Source of the DNA: Neoceratodus forsteri
Lineage: Eukaryota; Chordata; Ceratodontiformes; Ceratodontidae
Length of the DNA: 64,000 nucleotides
Reading direction: 5' to 3'
Assembly (NCBI GenBank): GCA_016271365.2
Contig: CM057453.1
Location: 1,093,164,001-1,093,228,000, forward strand
Shown here: one piece after another, positions 23,262 through 33,689 of the stretch
Numbering within the stretch: the first letter of the stretch is position 1
Layout of the letters: each line of letters starts with the position of its first letter
The notes under the pieces: generated by a model
What the model was told of the DNA's origin: nothing
The model's input: only the letters and a program-made list of their open reading frames with translations
Databases searched by the model: none
Made by a program: the position numbers and the translations under genes

Positions 23262-23420
23262 ATTTCTAGGAGCGTAGATATGTTGTTCATCCACACTCTT
23301 TGGCATGTCCCCTTCCCCTTTAAGGATCACTGGAAGTCTTCAAGCTGGCTCCTCCCAACCACCCGGGTAGTATATACCTTGGCTCCACCCTATGACGCCA
23401 GATCTTCCTTTCTGCTGGAA
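23262..23420 (+). repeat. Left inverted terminal repeat of DIRS copy C
   Basis: This is the reverse complement of 29030-29170, sharing TATGTTGTTCATCCACAC, the CCCCTTCCCCTTTAAGGATC block and GGTAGTATATACC. A TATA-like box (23370-23377) sits about 105 bases from the outer end and may start the genomic transcript. Confidence 0.85.
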
Positions 23421-23532
23421 GATTCAGACTCCCTCATGCTCACGCATTTCGTAGGCCCTGGCTTTCAAACCCTCGGTTTTACCGAAAATTCATAGTTCAT
23501 GTTAGTGATACATTGAATTCGTCACTTCTATT

Positions 23533-25950
23533 ATGGAAAAGAAATTTTTCCTCAGATTTCGCGGTGCTCCTCGTGCCAAAATGTTTCTTGCATCGTCCCA
23601 CCCACTGCATCTACTGCCTCGGTGTCAGCTATGGCACCTCATCCTGCAGTTTCTGCTTGGCCTTCCATCCCAAAGTCCTGGACGACCATCTTGCGCACCT
23701 TCAGCTGGGGAGACCAGAAAAGAGGAACCCTCCGGTGAAATCGAAGGAGGCTAGGTGGGCGGTTTCTGCAGCTGCGGGATCCGCTGAACAGCTGGAACAC
23801 ATGCAAGTGTTCAAGGAAGAAGCAGCTCGCTCTTCCTAGAGCTTCTTCATTCCTCTCAACCTGGGCTCCACCTTCTCGGGTTCCTTCAGGGAATTGTGTC
23901 CAGTCTCTCCCTACCAGGGCGGAGGCGCCTGCAGGCCCACACTCTTCTCTATCCTGTACCTGGGACAAGGATCCAAATAAAGTCTTTATCTCGGCGAAGC
24001 GGCTCTTGGTACCGAGACAGGTCTCAGTCCCAGAAGCATGCAGTCTCGACCTTGGTCGAGATCGCTTCTTTGGCCGCTGGCTTCTCGGACCTCCTGTCAG
24101 GCCAGCCGACCAAGGATGTGGCCGATGAGGTTGAGATAGTTATCGACCCAATCGATCCACTGTCGCTGACTCTGATCGACGACCTTTTAGCGAGGACTCC
24201 GGTCCTTGTTTTCCCCAATGAGGAGACCCAGCCTGCTGGAGTCCCCATTGAGGATTCGGTCCCGGACTCCGGGAAGTCGCTGGCCCCGCAAGTGTCTCCC
24301 GACTGACCAAGTCGGCCTCCCCAATCTCGGTCGAGGTCTAAGACACCCTCCTCCGAAAGGCCGAGGAAGAGCCATAAGCACTCTAAGAAGAGCCAACGCC
24401 ATCGGTCGCCCTCGCCCTCGTTCTCCTCAGATGAGGAAAGGCTCCGGTGGAAACTCCGTTGGCGCTACGAGGACCTCATGTGGCAGCAGCTGATTCTGTC
24501 CAGGCATAAGCCAACCATGGCTTCCTCCCCGGCCATTACTTGGCTTTCACCTCCCAGTCCGGAGCTGACTCCCTTGGAGCCGATCAAATCGGTTCCCCTG
24601 CGCGCAGAGCCGGCAAGACCACCTGTTCGGCCCATAACAGTCTCTCCACCTATTGTGGTGGAACCACTGCCCAAGCAACCCATGGGAGGGGCTCCTTCCA
24701 AGGAAGACAGACCAGACACTGGGCTTCCCCGGCGCCTATCGGTAATGGTCACCCCAGACCGCACCCGGCGAGTCAAAGATGACATGGGCGGCAGGCCATT
24801 GTATCTGTATTCTTTGGATTCAGACGTCACCAGTCTTCATTCACATCCATGGGATGATGATTGAAATGCTGGCCTAGAGATGGAGGAAGGTCCCTCGTCC
24901 TTTAAAGGGATTCTCTGCCTCATCTCTGAGTCTACAGGGATGCCCCTGGAGCCTATCCAGAAAAAAGGCGGAGTACCCTCTCACTGACATCCTCAAGAGA
25001 GGGCATACCCCAGCGGAGGCCTTTCCTGTGGCTGAGGCCATTGTTGGACTGGCCTTAGAACTATGGCAGGGTCCTGCCTCTTGTCCAGCTCCGTCTGCCC
25101 GCATGGCACACAAATACGCAGTACCCATGGGATCCCTTGCGGGGTACACAGAGCACCCTTCACCGAGAGCCCGAGACCGCTTCTGTGTTTAGCGCACTGG
25201 CAGTTCTGCCGACGCTGACTGACTTCCTGATAAAGAGTCCTAGCTCTTGGACATTCAGCCAGGAAGGTCTATGCATCTTCCTCCTTGGGCCTTCGTCAGG
25301 CAAGTTCGGCCGTCATCATGGCACACTTCTCCCACACCCTTCTCGGGTCATTGGATGAAGTCCTCCCACACCTCCCCACGGACATGCAGACTGCGGTCAA
25401 GCAGGTCTGGGATCAGGCCGAGCTGTTGCCAAACAGCAGCTCCAGACGGCCCTGGATCTTGGGGACTCTTGTGCCCGTTCGATGGCCACTGCAGTTGCCT
25501 CCCATCGCAGGGCTTGGCTGAGGCTCTTCTCCTTCCCAGCGTATACCTAACATAAATTAGTTGATGTGCCCTTCCTTAGGACTGACTTGTTCGGCCCAGG
25601 AGAGGCCAGTCACCTTCAGCGCATTGAGCAGTCCAGTGCCACCTTGGATGCTACCTCTGCCAAGAGTTCTTCGGGCAAGAACCAACAGAGGAAAAGGAAA
25701 AAGCCCTTTCAGTATTCTGCCCCTGCAACTCAGCAGTCCTCTTTCCAGGGCAGACAGCAGCATCAGCAACAGCAGCAGGCTCAAGCTTGGTGCCCTTGGC
25801 TCAAGCAGGGTCCTCAGCAGGCCCGTAAAGGAGGCCAAGGTTCTGGTCCTGGAGCCCTCCTCCAAGCCTGCTCAGTGACGGGCCGGGGACTGCCATCCCT
25901 GCTCCCATCATGTCAGCTTTGGGTCTTCCCGTGGGGGGCTGGCTCCGCCA
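23533..25950 (+). pseudogene. DIRS copy C gag
   Basis: Gag starts with a CSSCQNVSCIV block followed by HCIYCLGVSYGTSSCSFC, the same cysteine pattern as in B, E and G. STFSGSFRELC follows near 23870-23900, shared with copy E. Acidic, Ser/Pro-rich sequence (24040-24860) leads to VIMAHFSHTLLGSLDEVLPH (25310-25370) and LQRIEQSSATLDATS (about 25615). Frame shifts occur at several points, for example near 23880, 24300 and 25560. It is the structural protein of the element; no enzyme motif is visible. Confidence 0.78.
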
Positions 25951-26119
25951 CTTTCTTTCTGCCTGGTCCATTATCACTATGGACAGGTGGGTTCTGGAAG
26001 TGGTCAGCCAGGGACTGCCTCTGGAATTCAAGCAGTACCCTCTAAGCCAAGCCCGCAACCCCTCGGGAGGAACGAGTATCCGCTCAGACACAGTCAGCCC
26101 TCAGAGACAACATCTCTGA

Positions 26120-26790
26120 GCTCCTCCTCAAGGAGGCAGTAGCTCCAGTGGTGGATCCTCCAGCAGACCCAGGCTTTGTCTCCAGGTACTTCCTGGTGCC
26201 CAAGCACACGGGGGCTGGTGCCCCATTCTAGATCTGCACAACCTGAATCAGTATCTCAAGTCAAGCACCTTTCAAATGGTTACTCTGTCCCAGATCATAC
26301 CATCCTTGGAGTGAAACGTGGTTCTGTTCACTGGATCTGCAGGATGCATTCTTTCACGTCCCAATCTGTCCGTCCCATCAGCAGTTCCTCTGCTTCAGGG
26401 TCGAAGGGACCCTGTACGAGTTCCGAGCCATGCCATTCGGCCTGTCATCGGTCTTCACCAAATGCATTGCAGTGGTGGCGGCCCATCTTCGGTGTCGGGG
26501 GTCAGAGTTTACCCCTACCTCGACGATTTGCTCCTAGCAGGTTCCATCTAACAGGAGGTGGAAAGGTCCAGGGACCTGGTCCTCCAGACCTGTTCTCAAC
26601 TCGGCCTCCTGATCAACGAGGCCAAGTTGGAACTCGTGCCCTCTCAGGTGATGGCCTTCATCGGGGCAGAGCTCGACCCTTGTCAAGCCAGAGCATGGCT
26701 CCTGGTGGATAGGGCGGAGGTTCTTTCCTTCTTTGCCCAATCATTTCTGGTTGGGCACTTGCGCCCTGCCTAGGACTTTCTGCGCCTTCT
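26120..26790 (+). pseudogene. DIRS copy C reverse transcriptase
   Basis: Visible RT blocks are YFLVPKHTGA (about 26190), PILDLHNLNQYL (about 26225), SLDLQDAFFHVPI (about 26330, first catalytic Asp), AMPFGLSSVFTKC (about 26430) and VYPYLDDLLLAG (about 26515, catalytic pair). After a stop near 26550 the domain continues as LVLQTCSQLGLLINEAKLEL and FIGAELDPCQARAWLL (26558-26773). Active-site residues are kept but frames change several times. Confidence 0.8.
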
Positions 26791-26805
26791 AGGTTACATG
26801 GTGGC

Positions 26806-27797
26806 ATGCACCTCAGTGCTCCGTTGGGCCCAGTTGCACATGCGCCCCTTCCAATGGGAGCTGGCCACCCAGTGGACTCAGCGCCATGGTCATTTCGACC
26901 AGTTCGTCACTGTAACCCAGAAGATGTGGGATGCTCTCCAATGATGGACTGCCCCAGAGCAGCTGCAAGAAGGGATCCCGTTTGTCCACCCCAAGACGAC
27001 AGTCATGCTCACGACCAATGCCTCTCTTATGGACCGGGGAGCCCACATAGGGGACAAAAAGGGCCCACGAGCTGTGGACCCCTGAGGAGTCCCGATGCCA
27101 CATCAACCTGTTGGAGCTCAGAGCAGTCAGACTGGCACTGTCAGCTTTCGCTCCTCAGCTCCAGGGTCAGGTGGTTCAAGTCCAGATGGACAATACCACG
27201 ACCATGTACTACCTCAACAAACAGGGCGGCATGCATTCCCTTTTGCTGTGCAAGGAGGCGCTCCACATCTGGACCCTTGTGAGCCAGTTGGAGGCAGATC
27301 TTCTAGCCATCCATGTGGCAGGTTGCCTGAACCATCTGGCGGATGCTCTCAGCCGCTTAAGCCAGACATCCCACGAGTGGTCTCTCCATTCAGAGGTAGC
27401 TTACAGTCTGTTCTTCCATTGCGGCAAACCAATGGTGGACCTGTTTGCCTCAAGGGAAAACACCAAGCTGAAGCTGTTTCATGCCTGCCCCCCTCAGCAG
27501 GGCTTGCTGCAGGGGGATGCCTTCTCGAGGCCATGGACCCCAGGCCTCCTCTACGCCTTCCTTCCATTTCCCTTGATCCCCAAGGTGCTTCTCAAGGTGA
27601 GGAGGGACAAGGCAAAGGTGATCCTGGTAGCCCCAGGCTGGCCGCACCAGTTCTGGTATCCAGATCTCCTCAGCCTCAGTTGCAGGCCCCTGGAGCGGCT
27701 TTGCACATGCCCAGACCTGATATCTCTCAACCAGGGGAAGGTATTCCATCCGGAGTTTCAACACCTGCACCTCACAACCTGGTATCTGAGTGGCTAG
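26806..27797 (+). pseudogene. DIRS copy C RNase H region
   Basis: The conserved block reads TTNASLMDRGAHIG near 27015, where copies A and E have Asp in place of the first Asn, so a catalytic residue is lost. The following 228-codon frame (27111-27797) has MELRAVRLAL (Glu), VQMDNTTTMYYLNKQGG (Asp), LNHLADALSRL (Asp) and then MVDLFASRENTKLKLF and AKVILVAPGWPHQFWYP, typical of the RNase H to recombinase linker of DIRS elements. It would degrade RNA in hybrids if the first Asp were restored by another copy. Confidence 0.82.
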
Positions 27798-28825
27798 AGT
27801 TCCAGGCTTTAGGTCTTTCCAAAGATATCTCAACTATGGTGGAGGCATCTAGAAAGGAATCGACCAGGAAATGTTATGCCTTCAAATGGAAAAGGTTTTC
27901 CATTTGGTGTCAGGATAAGGGCCTGGACCTTTTATCCTGTTCAGTGGCTAACATTCTTGACTGCCTTTGGTTTGTATCAAAAGGGGGTCTCTGGTCATCG
28001 ACCATTAGGGTGCACCTGGCAGCCATCTCTGCTTACGGGCAGCGGGCCGGTCAGCCAACTTTGGCACAGGAGACAGTGGTTGGGCACTTTTTCAAAGGCC
28101 TGGATCACATATCCCCTCTGATGCGTGAACCTCCACCTCCGTGGGATCTACTGCTGGTACTGGCAAAGCTCACGGGCAAGCCATTCAAACCAATGCACAG
28201 GTGTGAGTTGTCACACTTGTCATGAAAGACGGTCTTCCTGGTGGCTATCACGTCTGCCAGAAGGACAAGGGAACTGCAGACACTTTCGGTGGAGTCCTCT
28301 TATCTGGTTTTCCTCAGGGACAAGGTTGTCCTGTGCCCCCACCTGAAATTCCTTCTGAAGTTGGTGTCAGAGTTTCACCTTAACCTTCTGCCGGTATACT
28401 ACCCTAATTACATCTTGGAAGCCGAGTACAGGCTCCATACTTTGGACCCGAGACGTGCGCTCTCCTATTATAAGGAGAGAATGGTGGAAATTTGGGGAGA
28501 GGTTCATCAGCTGTTTGTTATCTACGCTGAAGCCGCTTCTGGTAGACCTGCAGCGAAGCAGACTGTTGCAAGATGAATTACATCATTCATAGGTCGGAGC
28601 TGTGAGTTGGCGGGCAAGGAGCCTCCCACAGGGATAAGAGCTCATTCTACCCGCCATACTGCTGCATCAGTGGCTGCTTCCAGGGACATCCCTATCCAGG
28701 AAGTCTGTCGGGCTGCTACCTGGAAGTCAGCAAACACCTTCATTACCCACTACCATGTCGACCTTGAGTCACGCCAGGATGCTGGTTTTGGGGCCTCAGT
28801 TCTCCAATCTCTGTTCACTAAGTAG
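27781..28825 (+). pseudogene. DIRS copy C tyrosine recombinase, nearly intact
   Basis: One frame runs through the whole domain with only two in-frame stops (TGA at 28223-28225 and at 28574-28576). At both places copy E has TGG (Trp), so each is a single G-to-A change. Blocks are YAFKWKRFSIWCQDKG (about 27875), LVAITSARRTRELQ with the first catalytic Arg (about 28240), HTLDPRRALSYY (about 28440), HSTRHTAASVAA with HxxR (about 28640) and FITHYHVDLESR with the nucleophilic Tyr (about 28745). All catalytic residues that I can place are kept. The enzyme would join circular DNA into a target. Confidence 0.88.
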
Positions 28826-28867
28826 GGGGTGTGCGCCTTGCCTGTCTCCTCCCGGAGAACTGCTAGG

Positions 28868-28972
28868 AGTCTGCCAAAGAGTGTGGATGAACAACATATC
28901 CACGCTCCTAAAAGAACAGGTTACTCACCTGTAACAGTAGTTCTAGGAGTGGTATATGTTGTTCATCCACAC
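28868..28972 (+). repeat. Internal complementary region of DIRS copy C
   Basis: The first part (28871-28913) is the reverse complement of the left end at about 23262-23310. The second part (28914-28972) is the reverse complement of the right end at about 29140-29200. The two join at AAAAGAACAGG, the presumed circle junction. Confidence 0.88.
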
Positions 28973-29029
28973 GGACCCACCCGACCTCCCCGGCTGCGGA
29001 TGCACACAATCTGGCTTCCAGCGAGCTAA

Positions 29030-29200
29030 GATCTGGCGTCATGGGGCGGAGCCGAGGTATATACCACCCGGGTGGGTGGGAGGAGCCAGCTTGAAGACTT
29101 TCAGTGATCCTTAAAGGGGAAGGGGACATGCCAAAGAGTGTGGATGAACAACATATGCCACTCCTAGAACTACTGTTACAGGTGAGTAACCTGTTCTTTT
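29030..29200 (-). repeat. Right inverted terminal repeat of DIRS copy C
   Basis: This repeats the left end in inverted orientation, including the TATATA-like box (29058-29064). About 33 bases at the outer end (AACTACTGTTACAGGTGAG and following) have no partner on the left side. Such a longer right repeat is typical of DIRS elements. Confidence 0.85.
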
Positions 29201-29344
29201 TGCCACCCAGCCTTAGGCAAATTCTGTGATCGTTAGTGCTGTCCATGATAGGTCAAGGGCACCTAAACACCTAAGTTCCTTCCCTCCTGATCAAGAGTCC
29301 AGGAGGTTGGATGTTTTCGGCAGAAAGACATACGAGCATACGAA

Positions 29345-29680
29345 GAAGCCAACAGAAGAAGGCCTTTTGATCTATCAAGTCTGTTCATGTTGCAGGGTCC
29401 ATAGCTTGCGCTACTGTCCCTGCCCCCTCTCCCCACTCCTCCCATCCTCCCTACCCATGACCCTTACCCTCCCCCATACCTATCCCAGCCTCTCTTAAAG
29501 CTGCCCACGTCTTCAATGAGATTACCTCTTCTAGCAGCGAATTCCAAGTGTCCACCACCCTTTCTGTGAAGAAGTGCTTCCTGACCTCCCTCCTAAACCT
29601 CCCACCCTCCAGCTTAAGATTGTGCCCCCTCGTGTTATGGTTGCCACTCAGCTTAAGACCTTTGCCTCCTTTTCCTTGGG
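29345..29680 (-). mobile_element. CR1 3' fragment in DIRS B (CR1-b)
   Basis: On the minus strand this encodes the end of CR1 ORF2: GHNLKLEGGRFRREVRKHFF and TERVVDTWNSLLEEV, then a 3' untranslated region rich in G and A. DIRS B gag is collinear on both sides. It is a severely truncated insertion of about 335 bases. Confidence 0.78.
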
Positions 29681-30330
29681 CCTTCATATTGCCAGCTACA
29701 AGGCCCAGATGATAAAGTACCCGAACACCCTCTGAAGAAAGGTCAGTGCAGCTGCACAAGCCGTACCAGAGGGCACCCCCAAACAAGAGCTTCTTAAGGC
29801 ACTTACTGCTGGGGCTGACATGGCAGGCATCTGCTTCGCACAGGTTATGAGGTCTCATATATCTCTACCAGGGCTGTTGCCCCTTTCATCTGTCTCAGGA
29901 GTTACTCGTGGGTCGAGGTGGCAGGCTTTGTGAATGATGTACAACAGTCTATTCTCAGTGCCCCTTTCAGAGGACATAAGCTGTTTGGTTCTGATGTCCA
30001 AGACATTCTTTCCAACCTTCAGGCCTCAGGCAGAACCCTGAAGTCATTGCATTCCCTCTACCATACCCAGATAAGGGGTAGGCGTAGAGTACCTCTTCAT
30101 CCAGCTGGTGCCAGGCACCTCCCAGCAACTAGACAGCAGGGTAGGGGCAAGGGAGCAGGAGCTTTGCCTACCCCCTGCACCACCCCAGGTACCCATTCAA
30201 AAGTCCTTAGAGGTGGTGGCACAAGTGGAGCCACCACAACCAGCTCCACCTGACTCTTTGTACACCCCCCGCCAACCACCATTACTTCCAAGGGTGGTTG
30301 TAGGTGATCGCCTCTCTCCCCACTTAAATC
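29681..30330 (+). pseudogene. DIRS copy B gag C-terminal part
   Basis: After CR1-b, gag continues with AAAQAVPEGTPKQELLKALT and ADMAGICFAQVMRSH, then FVNDVQQSILSAPFRGHKLF and VQDILSNLQASGRTLKSLHS (29918-30060). The last block equals VQTAILDAPFRGSVLFAG in copy F. A basic, Gln/Gly-rich tail follows to about 30240. Confidence 0.72.
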
Positions 30331-30331
30331 A

Positions 30332-30764
30332 GTGGAAAAACGTGACAACAGATGTCTGGGTTCTAGAACTCATATAGAAGACAACCATGCTGTAGAACTT
30401 CCGGACACACCTACAGACCATCTGCCAGAGGTGACCCACTATCCTCCAGATCACGTTCCTCTGCCCCTGGAGGAAGTTCAGACTTTACATCAAAAGAAGG
30501 CCATAGAGCATGTGCCCTTTGAACAAAGGCACATGGCGTTTTTCTCTCAGTACTTCCTTGTCCCAAAGTGGTCAGGTGACCTGTGGCCTATTCTAGATCT
30601 CAGTGAACTGAATGTCTTCATAAAGTACAAGAAGTTCAGAATGGTCACTCACTCTGCAAGGCCTGCTCCGACTGCTGCAGGCAGTGGATGGAATCTGTTC
30701 TCTAGACATGAAGGATGCTCACCTTCATATCAAAATTTAGAAGCCTCACAGAAAATACTTGAGG
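30332..30764 (+). pseudogene. DIRS copy B reverse transcriptase, cut by DIRS D
   Basis: The frame shows HYPPDHVPLPLEEVQTLHQK, FSQYFLVPKWSGDLWPILDL (30540-30600) and, after a frame change, ICSLDMKDAHLHI with the first catalytic Asp (about 30695). It stops at 30764, exactly where the left repeat of copy D starts. The rest of the RT, RNase H and recombinase of copy B are not found in the window. Confidence 0.78.
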
Positions 30765-30970
30765 ATCTTACTTCGAGTAAGAGCTCATGCAGCAGGCTAC
30801 ACCATAAGGACTATGCCATCAGGCACTAGGACTCCACGGAAAACTTCTAGCCAGCAGTACCCAGCTGGGGCCTGCCCCTTACATTGGTCTGCCCACCGAC
30901 GTCACCAGCTGTATAAAGGGGGCTGTCCCCAACCTAACCTCAGTTCTTTTCCCACCGTCGACCCATGTGC
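30765..30970 (+). repeat. Left inverted terminal repeat of DIRS copy D
   Basis: It aligns with the left repeat of copy F across the outer end, the GACGTCA block and a TATAAA box at 30912-30917. The box sits about 147 bases from the outer end, as in copy F (144 bases). A CTGTCCCCAACC stretch follows the box. Confidence 0.8.
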
Positions 30971-31099
30971 TTTGGCTCCTCAGACACCTCGTTGCATCTG
31001 TCGACCGCCATTTTTTCCTTCAAGTCAAACATACCCGTTTTTCCTTTATAAATTTCGTAGAAGTACCGAATAAATGTTAGTTCATGTCGTCGCTGTCTT

Positions 31100-33507
31100 C
31101 TTCAACTTCGTGACGGAAATCTGAATGTTCATGTGGGTGGCAGATTCCTGCCAAAGACAGTCATTCGCAGTGCCTCTTCTGTTTGGGGCCTGCCCATGAT
31201 GTCAGAGCCTACCCGACTGTGGTAAGTTTAACTAACTGACCCGGACCCGCCACCACAAGACTCTCCAAGCCTACATTATGGAGCAACTGCTCACAGCTCT
31301 TCAATGTCCATCAAAAGCCAGCTCCTCAGCCTCCCAGTTGCCGACTTCCCACAAGGAGAAACACCCAGGAGGGATGCACCAACAGCAGGACAAGGAGCAC
31401 AGTAGGTCGGAGTCCAGGTTCAGGTCTCCTTGTAAGGAGAAGCATCATTCATGCTCTGGAGAGAGAGAGAGAGAGAGATTCAGCCTCTCCATCAGGCCTA
31501 ACCACAGGCCTGTCGTTGATGAAGGCTCCCGCCCTTACAGTCACAACAGGCGGCAGCTCTTCAGGGTATGGACCTTCGGGGCCATCCCTAAGCCTTAGGC
31601 CCATCCACCAACCCTCGGGACCTAAGAGGGGATCTGCAACCGATAAGGTTGAGGCACCTTCGTCCTCCAGCCTGTCGTCAGCCTCGGACAACAGACAAGG
31701 ACCCTGGGTGCACTCCTACTCTAGGAAACGCGCTCCAAGGGACAAGTCGTCAGCAGCTAAGGCAAAGACCCTGACGCATGCCTCGGACGAACGGTCTTCC
31801 GACAAACGGAAGGACCAGCAGCAGATGCCACAAGGTAAGACATCTAGCATTAAGACGTCCGCTTTGACCACTCCGAGTTGGACATCTCTGGAACAGCCGC
31901 CTCAGAAGCCGATGTCAGCTTCGACCATATGACAGCCTGATGACGGGCCACCTGTCGACAAGTCGCCAGAGAAAACCCCGTTGGCTCCTGATGATGGGGG
32001 ACCTGACGACATGCGACCAGACGACAGACCATGCTACTCCATCGAGTCCTCCTGTACCCAAGAGAAGACTCCAGGACTGAGCAACCCCGTCATTCCTGCA
32101 GAACCTAGTGGTACGCATCCCTAGGTGCCGATGATTCCCCTAGCAGATGTAGGGAAACCTCTTTACTTCATGGTGGAACTTGGTAAAGGGAGATTTATTG
32201 AATAAGGATGACTTCCTTCCTCCACCGCCTCCACAACCCCCTGCACCGGTTTCGGACAAAGTTCTGGTCCCTGACTCCAGACCTTAGTCTCTGCACATGT
32301 CCAGGGGCCTGCCTCCTAAAAGATCAGGCTCTGAGCATACCAGGCATAGGGGCAGACATCACCGCTCCTCTTCCAGGTGTTCTTCCTCGAACAACAGGAG
32401 CAGATGTCGGCATGGGTGTAAACGCTCATGGTCAGCATCATCTGACTCTTCCGGAAGCTGCACTCACCCCTCAGACTCCTCTTCCAGAGACTTTTCTCAC
32501 TGAGCCAGAAGGCCCCCGTAATTCACCCAGGTCCCCCAGATGACCCAGCATTTATGGATGTGATGCATCACATCCACTTTCTAAATCAATGGGACACAGA
32601 GGAAATGGACCCAGAGAGAAAAAGGCTTCATACCTTTTTTGGAATGAGTGACCTGAGACCTTTAGTTATCCCCCCACCCCGGTCCCTCCTTTTCAGGATT
32701 AAACCAGGCTGGCATGGGACCACCCTTCCTCTTTTTCAGCTGTCCCTAAGAAGGCGGACAGACTATATAAACCTCCCAAGGCAGAGCCCCCCTTTGGGTG
32801 AAAATCTGAGAGCAGATTCTATGGTCTTGACCACAGCTCATGACAGGACAAAGCAACCTAAACATATGAGCTCTCAGCCTCCTGACAAAGAGTCTAAGAA
32901 ATTAGGCCAGTTTGATGGGAAAGTCTATGCATCTTCCACCTGCTCCATTTGGTCCCTAAATTTCTTGGCCCATTTGGTGCAGTATCAAAAATCTTTATGG
33001 AAGAAAGCCATCGAGTTGGCCCAAAAGCAGCCTGACAATCATTCATGCACTGAACTTTTGGATGTACTCCAGTCTGGCCTGGACATAGGAAAACACATAT
33101 TAAGGGCATCCTACGACTTGGCAGGCAAAGCAGCAAGAGCAGCAGCTACAGGGGTGTGTCTCCATCGCCACTCCTGGCTAAGAGTATCTGGTTTCTGGCA
33201 AGATCACCAGGATTCTACCCTGAATGCCCCATTCCACGGGTCTGTCCTTTTTGGAGAGGAGACACAAAAGATAACAGAACTGCAAGACTCGGGCAAAGCA
33301 GTCCAGTCAGTTCACCACATGTACTGGGCAGACCCTCAGCAACCTAGGTGCAAGCCATTTTGGCCCCAAGGTGCCAATCGGCAGAAAAATCCACAGCCCA
33401 GTGGTCCATTCAAACATAAGGCTCCCCCACAACCAGCAGGGAATGTTGGACCTAGGAATCCAAAATCCTCCCAGCATTCCCTGCCCACCCCAGGCGCACA
33501 CACATGA
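31100..33507 (+). pseudogene. DIRS copy D gag
   Basis: The start carries QCLFCLGPAHDVRAYP (about 31155-31205), the cysteine motif with its distal cysteines lost. Ser- and Lys-rich sequence with a GA run (31458-31478) follows. The distal 317 codons (32554-33507) are open and contain DRTKQPKHMSSQPPDKESK, SIWSLNFLAHLVQYQKSLW, GKHILRASYDLAGKAARAAA and LNAPFHGSVLFGEETQKI, all collinear with copies A and F. The C-terminus is Pro- and Gln-rich. It is the structural protein of the element. Confidence 0.8.
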
Positions 33508-33689
33508 CTTCCTGCCAGTCCTTCCTCCTCCAGCAGAGTCAATGGGGGAAGTAGTAGGGTGTCGGTTATCCTTCTGTCTAGACGAGTGGACCAAAATCAC
33601 AACAGATTCATGGGTGAAGGACATTATCAAGAAGGGTTATATGCTGGAGTTTACCGAATTTCCTCTGGTCAAACCTCCAGCCTCCTCTT

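Larger units (their letters stand above)
23262..29200 (+). mobile_element. Complete DIRS retrotransposon copy C, 5.9 kb
   Basis: Copy C is inserted in gag of copy B. It has a left inverted repeat (23262 to about 23420), gag (23533-25950), RT (26176-26790), RNase H (26806-27797), tyrosine recombinase (27781-28825), ICR (28868-28972) and a right inverted repeat (about 29030-29200). Its repeats (GTGTGGATGAACAACATA core) are unrelated in sequence to those of copies A, D and F, so it is a second family, shared with copy E. Coding regions carry few stops, making it one of the best-preserved copies here. Confidence 0.92.
19290..30764 (+). mobile_element. DIRS retrotransposon copy B (host of nested insertions)
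   Basis: Copy B is read as four collinear pieces: 19290-19775 (start of gag), 22466-23261 (gag), 29201-29344 (gag) and 29681-30764 (gag and RT). The gaps are filled by LINE-c, DIRS C and CR1-b. Collinearity is supported because gag resumes at the right place after each insertion, for example ANSVIVSAVHDRSRAPKHL directly after DIRS C. The RT ends just after its first catalytic block, where copy D begins. No right end is found, so it was lost or lies outside the window. Confidence 0.75.

Noticed and set aside
24465..24830. A 121-codon minus-strand frame inside DIRS C gag
   Set aside because: It is the shadow of the plus-strand gag frame, which has homologues in other copies.
32208..32543. A 111-codon plus-strand frame in copy D as a separate gene
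   Set aside because: It is part of the frameshifted DIRS gag; the neighbouring frame continues the same protein.
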